DNA of 64,000 nucleotides from Zygnema cylindricum (Eukaryota; Streptophyta; Zygnematophyceae; Zygnematales; Zygnemataceae): NCBI GenBank assembly GCA_037447655.1, contig JBBHKE010000498.1, positions 1 to 64,000 on the forward strand. Reading direction: 5' to 3'. Below the pieces are notes generated by a model. It saw nothing but the letters and a program-made list of their open reading frames with translations, was not told the origin of the DNA and ran no database searches. The position numbers were made by a program, and so were the translations under genes. This document shows positions 10,501-24,700 of this stretch, in pieces (the stretch's first letter is position 1; every line of letters starts with the position of its first letter).

Positions 10501-12744
10501 AGATTTCGTGACTTTTTTTTTCCTCTATCTCGATTTCTGATTATCCTTTTCTGATTTTCTCCTCCACCATACCCGGTATCCAAACATCTTACGACTTTCC
10601 CTCTTTTGACCTTTCTTGATTTTATTCCCGTTGAGATTTACCCCATTTGATTCCCAAACCCCCTCACCTCCAAACCCACAACCTTTTCCATGGACGACTC
10701 CTAGAATTTCGCCACCACCACCAAAAGGTAATATGTTATTTTGTTCATTTTTTAACCTATAACACCACCTCTTGATTCCCTAGTTCCACCCTCCCTTCCC
10801 TTGTCTTTTTTGCATTAATTTATCCTAGTTATTGTTGTTATTTGTTACGTTGTATTGGGCATTAATGAGAAAAAATCTATTCTTTAACCAAAAAATTTAA
10901 ATTTCATGGCGAATTAAAAATAGTACAAGTCCATCACAAATAAAAAAATGAAATTTTTTTTTTCTAACCCCCCAAATCGAGGTTCAAATTTGATCCGTTT
11001 TTTTGTTTTTTACAGTATTAAAATTCTTGACAGATTTTCGGCTAATTGACTTTTTGAACCAAATATATAATTTGTGTTGATAAATTTTATGCACTCCAAA
11101 TAAAATAAAAAAAACTGAAAATATCTGACTATTTGGCCAAAGGAAAAAAGTTGGGGAGGCAGACCTGCTTGGTAGTTGTGAAAAAACTTACAAAAAAAAA
11201 AACCTACAAATGTATCATAATAACATAGATCAAGGGTTTAGAAACAAACTCCAATGCTAGTTGACATTTTAAAAACTAGAAAAAGAATACATAAATTTGA
11301 TAATGTTTCATCCACCGAACTCTTACCAAACGTAGCAAATGTTCAGATTTTCCTATAATTGACGTCTTTGCCAATTTGGGGTTCACATTCACAAGTTTTT
11401 CATGCTCAAGCGCACACTCCAACTGACTATCTTTGTCAATAAAAAATGTTTGAAGGAAATTTTGTCTTGTATCGTAACTCACCAACTACACAATAAGACA
11501 AAAAAATTGCGTTTTGGATTAATGTGGGTGTTTGTATTTTTAAAGAACAAATCGACTGGGACGGTGACGTGGACTAAAAAACGCCTATTTTTCACATTTA
11601 AGGTTCTAAATTCTTACTATTTTCATGTCCATCTGTGTTACATATATGCCCAACTTCCACGCTGGTCGTCGCCTTGCTTAACTTGATTTGGACCAGCGTC
11701 ACCTGGTAATACTCCGGACCAAAAAAAGGATCAGCAAAATACATTTTTAACAAATGCCTCGTAGTTCCCATACCATCTTTACACTCCAAATTTTTTTTTT
11801 TTGAAGCCAATGACATTAACTTATCAAGAGCACCTCCACGCAAAAAAACATAAAACTTACTCATTTGATTATGTTTAATAAATTATGATGATTTCAATGT
11901 GTTATATCTATTTGAAATAAAAGAGAACATGATCGATTATCTTGCCATCGATGGACCTCACCAGTTATAACTTTTTACGCATTTATTTCCTAAAGGCTTC
12001 GGTGTTTTAAAACAATAATGACTAGCGAAAAAGGTATGCAAAGAGTCTAGAAATATTGTACATAACTTCTATCATAATTATTATTTGAGTAAACGGAAGT
12101 TTAATATGTAACGATTTGAATAACCATCCCAGGTTTCTATCAAATTGCACACATGCAATGAGAACCGGAAACTTGAGAAAGGGAATTTTAAAAAGGTGAG
12201 AGTTTGGGAGACAAAAGCTATCAGTCTATCACACATATGGTCAATCATTAGCCTATTGCCACATTTTGTAATAATTGTACCAGTGATACTCTATGTCCGA
12301 ATATAGGTGTCTATTTTTGTTCGATATTTAAAATTAATGAGGTTAAAGATTGTGAGTGTTTCCACAACATTTAGTAGTAAGAAAATGGCGTACTATTTTT
12401 CTCCTTTGTAATCCTTTGTATTGTCAGAATTTCCTTCTTTTTCCAAGATTAGACCATTATAGAGAATATTTACTGTTGGAACAGAGTCAAATGTGTGATG
12501 CACAAACATTTTATTGCACACATCTATGGCTTATGAACCAGTAAAGTGAGCATTTGAAATTCGTAAGAGCGTGAGAACTTTACGATTTTTTTCATTACAA
12601 GACACCAATGACATCTTGCCCTAAGTGATTTCTTTCCTCCATGGCCAGTTTACATCTTCCAAACAAAAAAGCCAAAATCCCAAAATTTGTAGCAGTTAAA
12701 TAGTTGTTGGTAACCTGCAATAATTATAGACGTCATGATAGTCG
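7165..12744. other. Gene-free interval with AT microsatellite and pyrimidine-rich patch
   Basis: I found no convincing exon here. The first 300 bp after 7165 still match the intron behind the locus C exon. A (TA)n-rich stretch occupies about 7500-7660. The + strand is pyrimidine-rich at about 10220-10720 (repeated ccctc, ttctc, cctcc). Short ORFs at 8104, 9417, 11402, 11598 and 12356 show no family motif. The stretch just before 12745 probably holds the promoter of the main gene, but I see no clear TATA box. Confidence 0.5.
7500..7660. repeat. AT-rich (TA)n microsatellite
   Basis: A near-pure (TA)n run at 7505-7550 is followed by tatgtacatatat-type units up to about 7660. It is low complexity and explains the Ile/Tyr-rich open frames on the minus strand. 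Confidence 0.9.
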
Positions 12745-12783
12745 ATGGCTAACATCTTGGCGACCATCATATTAAGAATATTT
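12745..12783 (+). CDS. Main gene exon 1 (tentative): start and signal peptide
   Basis: ATG at 12745 opens a hydrophobic stretch, MANILATIILRIF, that looks like a signal peptide. The frame must be changed to reach exon 2, and a GT at 12784 joins phase 0 to the acceptor at 12860 (caatag) across a 76-base intron. The donor (GTATTT) is not strong. If the site is wrong, another upstream exon or a start at the ATG at 12890 (no signal peptide) is possible. Confidence 0.4.
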
Positions 12784-15700
12784 GTATTTGCCACGTGTAC
12801 ATATCCAGCTAGACCTTTAAAAAGTTACATTGCAGTGCAAGATTGGAAGCTCTCAATAGATAAACACTGATGCTTATTGTGAATTCTCTATGGATGATGT
12901 GGGTCCAGAAAGCATCTTGTTGGAATTCAAAGCTGGATTGATCGATCCAACAAATAAACTTTCATTATGGAATGGCTCGCGCAACGTATGCTCTTGGTGG
13001 TTTGTGTCTTGTGAGAGAAAGATCGTAACCAAATTGTAAGCCCTTCAAATTTTTGATAGGTATAATATGCATCGTGTAAAATATATTACAACGTATAAAA
13101 AACTAAGAGAAATCAATTTCTTATTCATATAAAACAAAGTTATGGACATATGTAACAAAAATATAACTAGTCTGATAAATGTATGGTGATTTACCTAGCA
13201 AAATATTTCGATATTATAAAAGCCTCATTTCCTTTTCAGTGCAGCCCGTCCTAATTACAACAATGATACACCTCCCACGATTCTGAATTAGTCACTCACT
13301 ACTTCCCCAAGATGTATCTAAAATTTTTACATTGCATATTCATGAAGTTTGCTATCTGAAATTCTTAAAAATTTCTTCCAAGCAAATTTAATAAGACGTC
13401 CACCCAAAGAGGACTGAATGGAAGAAGATATTGAATATATTTTTTACCGATTTTCAAGATCAGGGAATAAGCAGCCAAGTGGATTTATCACAATTATAAC
13501 ACCCTTGTTTAAATCCTATTCTTTTATATAGGCAGCCAGGGCAGCCCCTCCCCTCGGATTAGCAATACAAAGAATGCCTAAACCCCTCCGTCAATCTTAA
13601 TCCTTTAATAGAAAAAATAATCAATTGGAAATGTTATCGGTTTTTCCTATTACCATCACTGAAATGCTTCGTAGAGGGGAAGTCAAGGTTCATAAGATGA
13701 GCCCGACCTGGCTCTAAAGCACCTTCCAGCGAAGAAGTACATTCTCTTCTCTATTTTGAGAGAAGATAGTGATTGGAAGACTTTTGACCATGGGGTAGCA
13801 TTCGAATTTTTATCAATGTTACTTGAACATATGTTGTACTATCCATACATTTTAACTCCAACACTCATGATTTTATATGCTCGTCTGATTGGTGGCTCTC
13901 GATATATGCACCAGTTGCACAAAGAATGAGTGATTCTCAAAGGCTCCTCTTTTGTGACGCAGGACACTCGCTGGGGCCGTCTCTGGAGGAACCATATCAG
14001 AAGCCATAGGCCTCTTGGATACGCTTGTAGAATTGTACGTGAAAAGATGGGCACTTGTTTAGGCTTCATTACAGAAAAATACATGTGTGTTAGAGACTAG
14101 AATTTGTGATACAATCTCCTTTTTTTGCATTAACAACTAATGAAGTAAAACCATTCATGACGGTTCAGAAGTTCTTTAATTTTTTTTTACTTTGATGGAG
14201 ACGGCGTTTAAAAAAAGATTTAATTACATGCTGTAACCTGATTATTACCATTTTTCAAAGATTCATCTTTCAGGGATTTATCCTTTAATAACTTGAGCGG
14301 ACCCGTTCCAACGTCTCTGGGAAATCTACAAAATCTTAGAATATTGTAAGCATAACAATTTTTCTTTCCCTCCCTCCAATTTCTCAAAAATGGCTGTATT
14401 AAAATTACATGTATGGCTGCTATCAATCTTTTTTTTTTGTGGAAGCACGCGTACATTTATAAAAATTGTATTTAGTGTGAAAACTTGTGGGATTTTTTTT
14501 AAGTGCAATAAAATCATAAGTGGAGGCTACCAAAGCTCATAATTTTGGTCATCTCATTTGAGCTGTCTTTTATTAGCACCTCTTTTTTTCTTGTCTTAAT
14601 CATTCCTTCATCGGCTTTTGCTTGTCTATTTAAATCTTCAATTCACAAGAAAAATATTATTACACAGGGTTTTTTATTACCCTAAAAAACCCTCCAGGTT
14701 TTCTCTGACTGATCGAATTAGCGAACTCGGGATGAGGGAATGTTTTCTGTCCGTTTGTTGCTGGCGGAACAGTTGTACAATTATCAAAAAATTTGAAAAA
14801 TGTATTTTTGTTGATTTTTACTGCTGGGACCCATGTGCACGCAACATTTTTTATTCCTCCAATCGGATTTTCAATCGAGAGGCCACGCCAGAGAGCGCGA
14901 CCCCAAAATGACAAATAAAATATGTCTTTACGAGTTGCAAAAACGGTCCTAGAGCCTTCCAAAAAGATAAAAACAAGTGTGATTATTGTAGGATTTTCAG
15001 TTAACATTAGTATTTAGGCGAATAAAAAAAAAGATGAAATGGAGTTTATTCAATGGAGTTAAGCCCATCGGCATGGCCCACAACTTGGCAACTTAAAAAT
15101 CCTAAAACTCGTCCAAATTCGTACTGGAATTTGAAGGTCATCTGGATTTAGATTTTCAAGTTTCTCTTTGTCGAAAATCTCATTGGATATTATGATCATG
15201 ACAATCGTTTTATCATTTTTTTTTTCTAAAGACATGGACAGTCAATTTCAGAGCAAACCATCTTCTTCATAACCAGAAACATTATTTAGAGTGTTGACAC
15301 ACAATTTGTAAATCGGCACATCGGCCGAGTGTTCACGCAGTAAAGAGCAACAATATGTTTGTATTCGGTCTTGTTAGTTTGGTACGGTCAATCTCACTCT
15401 ACTCTATTGACATGATTGTTGCTGTGCAGACGCCTCTCTAAAAACAACCTTATAGGTCCATTTCCCTCTGGTCTTACAAATTTACCAGCACTCCAACAGT
15501 TGTAAGTATTAAAAGTACCCAGACCCTCCATTTCTCTTTAAATCAATGTGGTGCACTTGTAAATTCTTCTGTTTAGCATCCCCAACGTATAATTTACAAA
15601 AATTGTGTTGGGTTGCATACTCATATGGAGATGAGTAGTGTTAGCTTCTGGCTAAAGGTCGATTGTATGCTGGGTCAGAGATGAGGGCGTTCGATTTTAG

Positions 15701-18700
15701 ATCTCAGGCAACTTCTTCAATTGAATGTTTCAGGTATCTGGATCAGAACAACTTCAATGGTATTTTACCAGCAAATATAGGCAGCCTCAGCAATTTGCGA
15801 ATTTTGTAAGTTGATCCGCGTTCTACCCAGATTTTTGGCTTTATTACAAAGAGATATTCAAGCTGTCGAGTTACTTTTGGACCGCAAAAGACCAAATTTC
15901 GCTTGCTTAACCTTTGATGGCGTATCCCGATTTCAATGCAGAGATTTGTCCTTTAACAAGTGGATGGGCACCATGCCCGCAAGTTTTTCTAGTCTTACAA
16001 AGCTTAAATATTTGTAAGTTACATATCTTTATTTTGTCTTTAGGCTTGAACGCGTTGACATATAAGCATTAACGTTGTAATGACCATTGTTGTCCAAAAC
16101 TTCAGATATTTTTTGGTACCTATAACTTGAAAAGTAAAAGGAACTCTTCCTTTTTCGTTTGGTTTACAAATTATAAAAAAAATAAAAAATCGGTTATGTT
16201 CGACTCCCCAAGAAAATTCGGACATTCTAAAAATCAACAATTTGGTTTTCTTTATTATTAATTTCTTCAAATATCGAAAGCTTTTTACTTTTTACATCTT
16301 CATCTAAAAATCGACTAATGTGGATGATGATGCATAGTCAAAAAAAATGATGCGGAGGGTCAAATATTGCATCCCAGTGGGGGACGCACCCAAGCTACCT
16401 AATATTAAAGTGGGCAACCGTGTTTTTGTGTGTGCATAATCTTGTTGAGTTAAATTTAAATGTGGTCGAGAGAATTCTTGCGTGGCAAATATTACAAGCG
16501 GGGAGACCAACAACGACCCATCCTTTACCTAGTGTCGTGGTTATTGCAGGAGTTTGCGGAACAACCTTCTCACTGGCGATTTCACTCTTGAACTCCAAAC
16601 TTTGGTGGACTTGAGAGTTGACATTAGCAACAATTTTTTCTCCTCATCGAGCATCAGGGTGAATAGCAATCCAGCTTATGCCATTGTAGAAAACAACTGT
16701 TTTGATGTTGACAACTCAACAATATGTCAAGGCCCAAACCCTGTCAGGAAAGATGTATGGGTTTGCGAGAGGTTTTGTAATACAACACAGCCTGGGGGGG
16801 TTTGTGGAGGTCGTGGCTATTGTATGGGTTTGGACGTGCCATGTACTTGTGACAAGGGGTACGCCACCGGTGAAAATAATGCAACTTGTACCTTCGGTAA
16901 GTAGCGTGTATTGTCTCACATGTCTCTTCCCTTTGAGAATTCAAAAATTTCGTCAATTGTTGTTTGTGCACGTTTATATGAATATTAAGTTCTATCAACT
17001 ACACGCTAGGAAGCAGATAAAGGCATGCTATACAAACGCAATAAAGTTGAAAAAGCAAGATGAACAATGAACCACTCAGGTTTTGCAAATGGAATTGGAG
17101 GCCTGATTTTATCATCTATAAAAAGGTGACCATATACCGAGCTACTAGACTCAAATAAAATAATGCTTAACCTTAGTTTCAATTTGATTTTGCAGAGGGA
17201 CGTGGTCTAGGGCTCAAAATTTTTGAAGGAGCAAAGCCTAAAAATTTGAACAGATATTTCCGCTACGTGAGCATAGGATACTTATTATCTGATAACGACA
17301 ACAAACCATCTTGGGCGGTTGCTACCAGCTGGAATTGGGTGAAACGACGAGCTGTAGCCCCAATCAAGGACCAGCAAAACTGCAGTAAAAGACGATTCCA
17401 ACATGGGACTTGTACTTAGAAAAGTGGTCAATTAAACCTTCACACATTGGTATAAAGCTGGTTATAGCTTTTACTATTATTTAGTCAGGCCATGAACCAT
17501 GTCTAGAGCTCGATGGAAAATAATTAACGTGCTTTGTGTGATTTCAAATTATATGTTATTGCAACAAAAGTATGAAATTCAGAAAACACCGCCCAGAATC
17601 GTCTTGGAAACAGAAAGATGAAATCAGGCCATTTAATTGATTTACATTCTGGTCACGAACATTATCAGTTTTTCCGATAACGATTTTTTGTTATTTTAAT
17701 AAATTAACATATACCTCAACAACTTGACCTGCATGTCTGGCACCTTTCATCGTGTATAATAATAGCAGCAAATTTTGTTTCTTAGACAGCACGAAATATC
17801 GAACCATGTAACCTTAACTCCACTTTGATTCAAAAACTAATGAACAACGTTTATGGCTCTTCCAGGCACTTCTTGGATCTTCGCATCCACTTCGGCTATT
17901 GAAAGTGCCGTTTACATTACAAATGCGGGAAGTTCAGATGTTCGGATTATTGCAGTGGAGCAGATATTGAACTGCTCAAGCTTGGCACGTGACTGCTCTG
18001 TCGGTGGATGGCCAACAGAAGCCCTCGACTATGCCTCGAAAAATCCCCTCATGTTGATTTCCGACTATACTCCAGGCATTTGCTCAGGAGAGCAAGTAAG
18101 TTTTTTACCCACATGCATTCGAGTTAAAACCAGGAAAAAAAGAAGTGAACAAAAAAACAAATCTCTCGATTCTATTCTCTTGCCACCCCTCTTCTCTTCT
18201 CCCCTCTCTCTTTTCCCTCTCTCCCTCGGTCCATCAAAAAGCCGATCAACTCGGTTTGAAATATGACCGATGCCACCTTTTTGAATGAATTCTGATTTCG
18301 GGTTTAGCTATTGTTTTGAACTGTTTGAACTTTTAAGCTTCAGAACAATTTGCTGTTTGTTCCTTTCGTTGGGTCAACATTTAAAAAATTTTGGAGACTA
18401 TATTCTTGTCATGGTATGAAATTGTAAAGTTTCTGGTCACATTGAAACGCCATGACTAGGTCGGTTTTTGCGGGAAAAATCTCAAATTTTTGTCACATGT
18501 ATTTTCCTGTGACTTCTGCCATGCCACTAAAATTTGGATTTTCCTGTTAGGACGGAGGGAGATATGCCAAGGCGCAAAACCAGCCGATTTGCCTACTTCA
18601 CCGAGAATTTCGGTTCATTAACTTTCAGTTCTAGTGTTAAGTTTTGTAGCATGTTTATGAAGATTTGCGCTATGTCGTCAGTATTTGTTGGAGTCCACCG

Positions 18701-21700
18701 GATGGTCAATTTTTTGTAACTAGTTAAGTGGCACATCCCATGTGATGTTGGTCTTTGGTTCGTTTAACAAGCTGCTACTTGGATTCTACAGATAAGAAAC
18801 TCGTGGACCATATCGTCTTTTGAGAGAATCCAGCTGAATGGCTGGCTAGGATTGCTTTTGGCTCTCCAACAGCAAACAGCAATCGTGGGCTTAGAAGCAA
18901 GTGGAAGCACTTTTCTGAATTATGGTCCCAAAATGGTGAGTTATCTTCAAAGTTGGTAAGCCAGTAAACCATCATATCGGATATGTTTTAGATGTTAGAA
19001 TTTGCGTTTAGTCACCTGTCAAACTTTTATACTCTCGTGAACCAAATTAGGTTGTTGAGACCTTATAGTCTTGCTTTCTTATTCTCCTTGGCTGTTATGT
19101 ATTTTTAATTCTCACCCATATCACTATATAGCCTAGAAAGAGCATCCGCGCAAGAGTATCCTTAAACTTTTCAGAGTCCCTCGTTTCCCCTTCAAGATCA
19201 ATTTAAATTCAGCATTCGATAATGGGGAGGTCCAGGTCAATAGTCTACAAACATGGTGAACTTTGAAAACTACCTATAGTAGGCGACTTGCCTGTTTCCA
19301 AAAAAACAAAGTGTTTCATCTTGAAAAAAAAGAAAATATGTGAATTCAAATTGTTTTGGAGGCAAGGTTTTGTTAAAAAAATTAGGAGTTGACAGTTTTG
19401 GGCCCACAACATGTCATAAGGCTCTCCCACTCTTCATTCTCTCTCTTTTTCTCTCTCTCTCTCTTTATCTCTCTCCCCCTCTCTCTCTCTACTCCATTCT
19501 CCTTGCCCGCTATATCTCGCCCCTCTCCTGTCTCTTTCCTCACTCTTTTTTTCTCTCCCTCTCTCCACTTTTCTCTTTCTCTCTCCCCTCTCTCTATGTC
19601 ATCTCTCCCTCTCCTCTCTCTCTCTCCGTTCCATGCTTAAAATTAATTAGGTTTGATCTTCCTGTGGTTCCATTTCCAGTGGTGGTCAAAGCAGCTTCTC
19701 TTGTCGATTTACCAATGGGGAAGGTGTCCTATTTCCGCGCATCAGTCCTACGCAGTACCCAGCCTGATTAGGTTCTTTCGGGGACAATTGTCCTTTAATA
19801 CTAATGTCCAAATTGACAATATCGTTTTTATCACGAAAATGGTTTGTGTAAGTGTGTCAATCCGGTCTAATTCGTGGCCTCTGACATTTTTTTACAGGGA
19901 GTGTTTGCTGATGAAAACTGTTTTTCCAATGGAGTGGACCACGCGGTCGTTGTGGTTGGCTATGATTTGGCCTACACTCCGCCCTATTGGCTCATTCGAA
20001 ATTCATGGGGCCCAAATTGGGGTGACAAAGGATACATGAGATTAAAAATTACTGGAGGACCCGGAATTTGCGGAATAAACACCTCGCCAGCACTTTTACC
20101 AATTGTAAATACTCCAAGTAAGATACTTGCTGCCCTTGGTGTTTACCATTCTTTCCACAGTGTATTATGTTTCAATTATTTGCTTGACTCAAAAGATAAA
20201 TTTTATTTTCCACTTTGTTCGTAATATCATCAACACCAACTTTTGAGAAATTTTCAGTCATAGATATTGAAAAGTAACGTATGTTGTTGTAAAAAGTTTT
20301 GATTTCTTGCCAGAAATGACTAAATCCTTTTCGGTTCCTTTCCATAACTATAAATCCTAACGCTCTCACTTTTGTAAAAAATAGAACGTTAAAGAGCCAG
20401 TATATAGGTTTGGTTGAAAGGTTGTTCACTCTTATAAGATTAACAACCCCAATTGTATCATGAGGATTATCCTCCAACTAAAAAAAAACGAAGTTTTGGG
20501 TGTTTGTGCTTTTCCCATTTACGCAGGCGACCCTTGTAGGCTAAACAATTCTGCAAAGATTAAGCTCAATGTGGCCAATGGTCCCGGCCTCATGAATCCA
20601 TGCGGCAACGGAATATGCATTGTGTCCGGCACAACCAATCTATGCAAATGCGGCGAAGACTTCATAGCTGTCACCAACACGGATGGGACGCAAACTTGTG
20701 CTCCAGGTTTTGTCCTTAAACTTCTACACGGTACTCTAGTTCATACGTTATCCAAGACAACACCGAGGATCGCTGTTGTCATAAAAAAATAAATGTTTAA
20801 GGAGCACGACTGTCGCACTTGTCATGTTTTTATTAGAGTTCTTGTAATATGTCCTTTAAACCAGCCCAAGTGGTGAGTTAATGCAAAATGTAGTCGTAAA
20901 AATTATAAACCAATTGTTCGCGTTTTTCACAAAGTATACCCTCCACTCGCTTTTCCAAATTTCACACATGTTTTTTGGATGTACGAAAACAAAAACTGTT
21001 GTGCGCAAATTTTCTTTCAAAGCCAGTGGGAAAGTGGTGGAAAAAGAATATGTGGAGGTCACGATAAAAAGTGTCATTTTTTGCGTTCTAGCCTCAAAAT
21101 GCCCCTTCCCTATTGCTGCGCATTTGGCCGCCATGGTTGACCATCATCGCTCATGGTGTTGACTACGGATGAGCCAAGACTACATTGGACGAAAAATTAA
21201 TGTAAAAAGAAACATTTATGAGGTTGGTTTTTTGAATAGCCATAATCCATATCCCAAGCAAAAACATAAAAAAGAATAAAAATCAGCCATGGATGGCGGT
21301 GAACCTCTCAACTTTCGTTTGATTTTATCTTTTGGTTTGCTATGTAAATTTAAGACAATCTCTCGTTGATGTTAACAACTTTACATGAGAACATCCCCAT
21401 CATTTCTGTGGTGTTCTCACTAAAAATGTCACAATTTTTCTGGAATGTTGAGTCACATATGGTGAGACGAAAATATTTCTATGGATTTTTTTTGCCACAC
21501 GACAAAATACAGACGCTAAATAGCAGCTACAGCAAAACGTCCAGTAAGTTTGGTACCATTTAAAATCAGCCTCCTCCGCTACACATTTCTTGTTAGAATT
21601 ACATCGTGCGAACTGGCATATCGGCCATGTTTTCATCTGTACGTTTAGTTTCGCTCAGTATGTTTGGTTTTATATGATATGTTGATTTCTTGCCGGTTAC

Positions 21701-24700
21701 ATGGCACTGCCTTCCGTTTCAGTAACGATGTATCTTAGTAAGCGAAACGTGTTTGTCTCATAGTTTGTGTTCGGAGGAAGTCTGTCCCTTGTGTTAGTGG
21801 GGAAAGTCTCAGCTTGGTCATTATGTATTTATTTTATACAGTTAGCTAACACTTAATCAGATTGTGAGTAGTGAAAAAAATTCTGTGTAAGGAGAAGATT
21901 GTAAGACTGAGCCCGAGGATAAAATCTCCACTTTAAACATGCGTGTTTCGCCGAGACCTTGTGTAATGATGAATGTTTCTGTGTTTTACTATGCATTTGC
22001 TGCGGACACTGTGTGAGGCTTAATTGCGTTCTCGATTCTATAAATCGGTGTCAGAGCGAAGCTGCAACTTCAGTTTGTGAGTGCGTGAAGGAGCTATGAG
22101 AGGACGGGAAAAAAAAAAAAACGGCCTCGCCATCTGGTCTTAGGACCATGTCGGAGCCTTCAAAAGATTCACGTTCTCCGGACGTGCCATCCCATAAGCC
22201 AAATGAGTTAGAGTTCCGTTTTGAAGGCGCAAAGTACAAAAAATGGCTTTTTTTTTATCCCCACGAATAGGATAAGTTCGGAGGCAACAACAATGTTGTA
22301 ACTGTCCCAGACATATGTTTGAAGATTGGTTGAGATTCGTTGAGGAAGAATGGTTGAGATTCCTTGATGAGAAAGGAGAGATGGGGAAGCAGGAAGAAGA
22401 AAAACCCGTGAAGGAGGAAGCGAGTTTGAATTCCGGGGACTTTGACAATTCAACGAGTGAAGGCAAGAAAGCGAAGAAAGAAAGAAAACAAAAAAGCCAG
22501 CAAAAAGTGGAGGGTGAAGATCTTGACATTGACAGCACGATAGAGAATGAGGTCAAAGTCCATCCTCTTCAATGGTACAAATTATGCCGTTTAAAAAAAG
22601 TTCATAAAATGACACCGTAATTTGAATAAATTATAGCAGGTCGTCCTTTGGGAAGAGCCGAAGCTAAAGGAAGAAGTTACTGCTGAAAGAAATCGTGGCT
22701 ACAACAGGATTGATACCGAGTTGCACGGATTCTATGCACAATCATTTTTTACTGCACGACACTGTTGATAAGTGTTGGAGGGCGCCAGAGAGTTAATTTG
22801 AGAAAGGTATCTTAGATTAGGGTCATTATGTTTTCTAGAGTTCTATGCAGTATAAGTTTGGGAGTAATTAGTCGACAGATGATGGCCTCAAGATGTTTAG
22901 TATTTTGGTTCAGTGATTAACTAGTCTTGGTAAGATGTTAAAGGAAAGTAACAAAGTAAAAGCATTTTTGAATAGCTTGCCTGATAAGTTCACACACCTA
23001 AAAATAAATTCTTCAGGCGAAAAGAAATACTGCTTTTGAGTTTGCAGTGAATTTCTTAAAGACAGTAGAGAAGTAGTCAAGAGTGATCGTCGAAGGTTCA
23101 GTAGTATAAGAAATTTGAATGTAAGCACACTTGAGAGCCGGAGCTAACTTCACTCAAAGAGAGAACGGTGCTAGACACACAACTAGAGTTCGGTGCTACC
23201 AGTGCCAAAGAGTCCAGTACTGGCTGCAAACTCCCGAGTAAGGACAAGAAATGTTGTCCAAACTGAACGAAGAAGGAAAAACAATGCTATTTTTGTGGGC
23301 GATGGGATACGTCAATGCTCAATGTTATGACCGTGGCAATGGTGGCTCTTAAATGGGCCTTGGTAAAGGAGACCAAGACCGTGGCTAAAGAGATTGAGGT
23401 TGTGGTCGTGGAAAGGGCCAATGTCGTGGAAAGGGCCAATGTCGTGGAAAATGTCGTGGTGGCGGTCGAGGAAATTATTTCGAGTTCGAGGATAATTCTA
23501 GAGACGGACCCTTTAACTTTGCCATTTCCCTGGACATTTCATTGGGTTCAGCTTGTGAGAACAAAAAGAAGACTACGGAATAGATAATTGACACATGAGT
23601 GACGCATCACGTGTGTACGGATAAGAATGTGTTGAGGATATGAGAACCTTAGCAATTTCGAAGGGGACTCTAAGGGCTAGTGGTTACGCCATTTCGGTTG
23701 ATCCGATGGAGACCTTCAAGTTGGACATGCCAGTTAGGGATTACTACGAGAATGAAAAAAGTTACAGCTGGTTTCATAACGCCTTGTATATTCCCAATGG
23801 CGCAGTGAACCTCGTCAGCTATTAGCAATTCGCAATTCGCAATTCGCAATTTTAAAAGGCTAACGCCCGAGTTATGGCGATGGAGGACTTTAGTATCGCG
23901 AATAAGAATTCTGAGGGGACATTGATTTGTAAAGGATCCGTGCGTACGTGAGTATGCACAATAAATTGGCGTGGAGGAGACTTAAGAGCAAGGCCAATCC
24001 GTGGGCTCGATGGACTACGTTCCAAGTAGAAAGGTGACGTGAGCTTGTGGCACCATTAGATGTGCCATACTTCTGAGGAAAACTTGAAATGGATGATTCA
24101 AAGTCGTTCATTGTATGGAATTGCAACCAGTGAAAAATTGAATGGTTGTGGAGGTTGCAATACGGTGGGCCAAGTTCAGAAATCACATCCGGTGAAGGAC
24201 GTCATGTACCAAGTTCGGACTCCCTTAAATCTCGTACGTGTGGCTTTTTGTGGACATGTGAAATTCATGGCCTTAGCAACAGCCAGAAATAAATACATCC
24301 AGCAGATGGTTGTTGAAACATCGTTTTTCCATAGTGTTCTTAAAGTGGAGGAATGTAAAATGTTCTTCACAGGTAGACGGCAAAACCTGGTATGGTGTGG
24401 TAACTGCAAAAGGCGTCGTACATGGCACCGAAACTGAAGCAGGCACCGAGGCCATGGTACCTACGACTACATAGTGACAGAATTCAGTTTTATAAGAACA
24501 ATGTTGAATTCCGAATTGTTTGTGGATAGTGACGGGGAAAATAAAACCATCTTTCACCCTTGACAAGGACGATTATATTATGGTATGTATACATTTTGGA
24601 CCGAATAAATGAGTTAAGAATGAACTTGACTATGTACTTCACGTGACAGATATGGGTAAAATGAAATATATACTAGGAATTCTCGTGATTCGGGGAACAT

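Noticed and set aside
17853-18266. An open frame starting with Met at 17853 as a separate protein
   Set aside because: Its start is in the intron just before exon 9 and it runs past the donor. The homology is limited to 17866-18095.
19677-19855. Competing papain exon before exon 11 (after tttccag, ending near FITKM with a GTAAGT nearby)
   Set aside because: Exon 18792-18935 gives a far better papain match (AIVGLEASGSTFLNYG) in the right phase. Keeping both would insert about 60 unmatched residues into the core.
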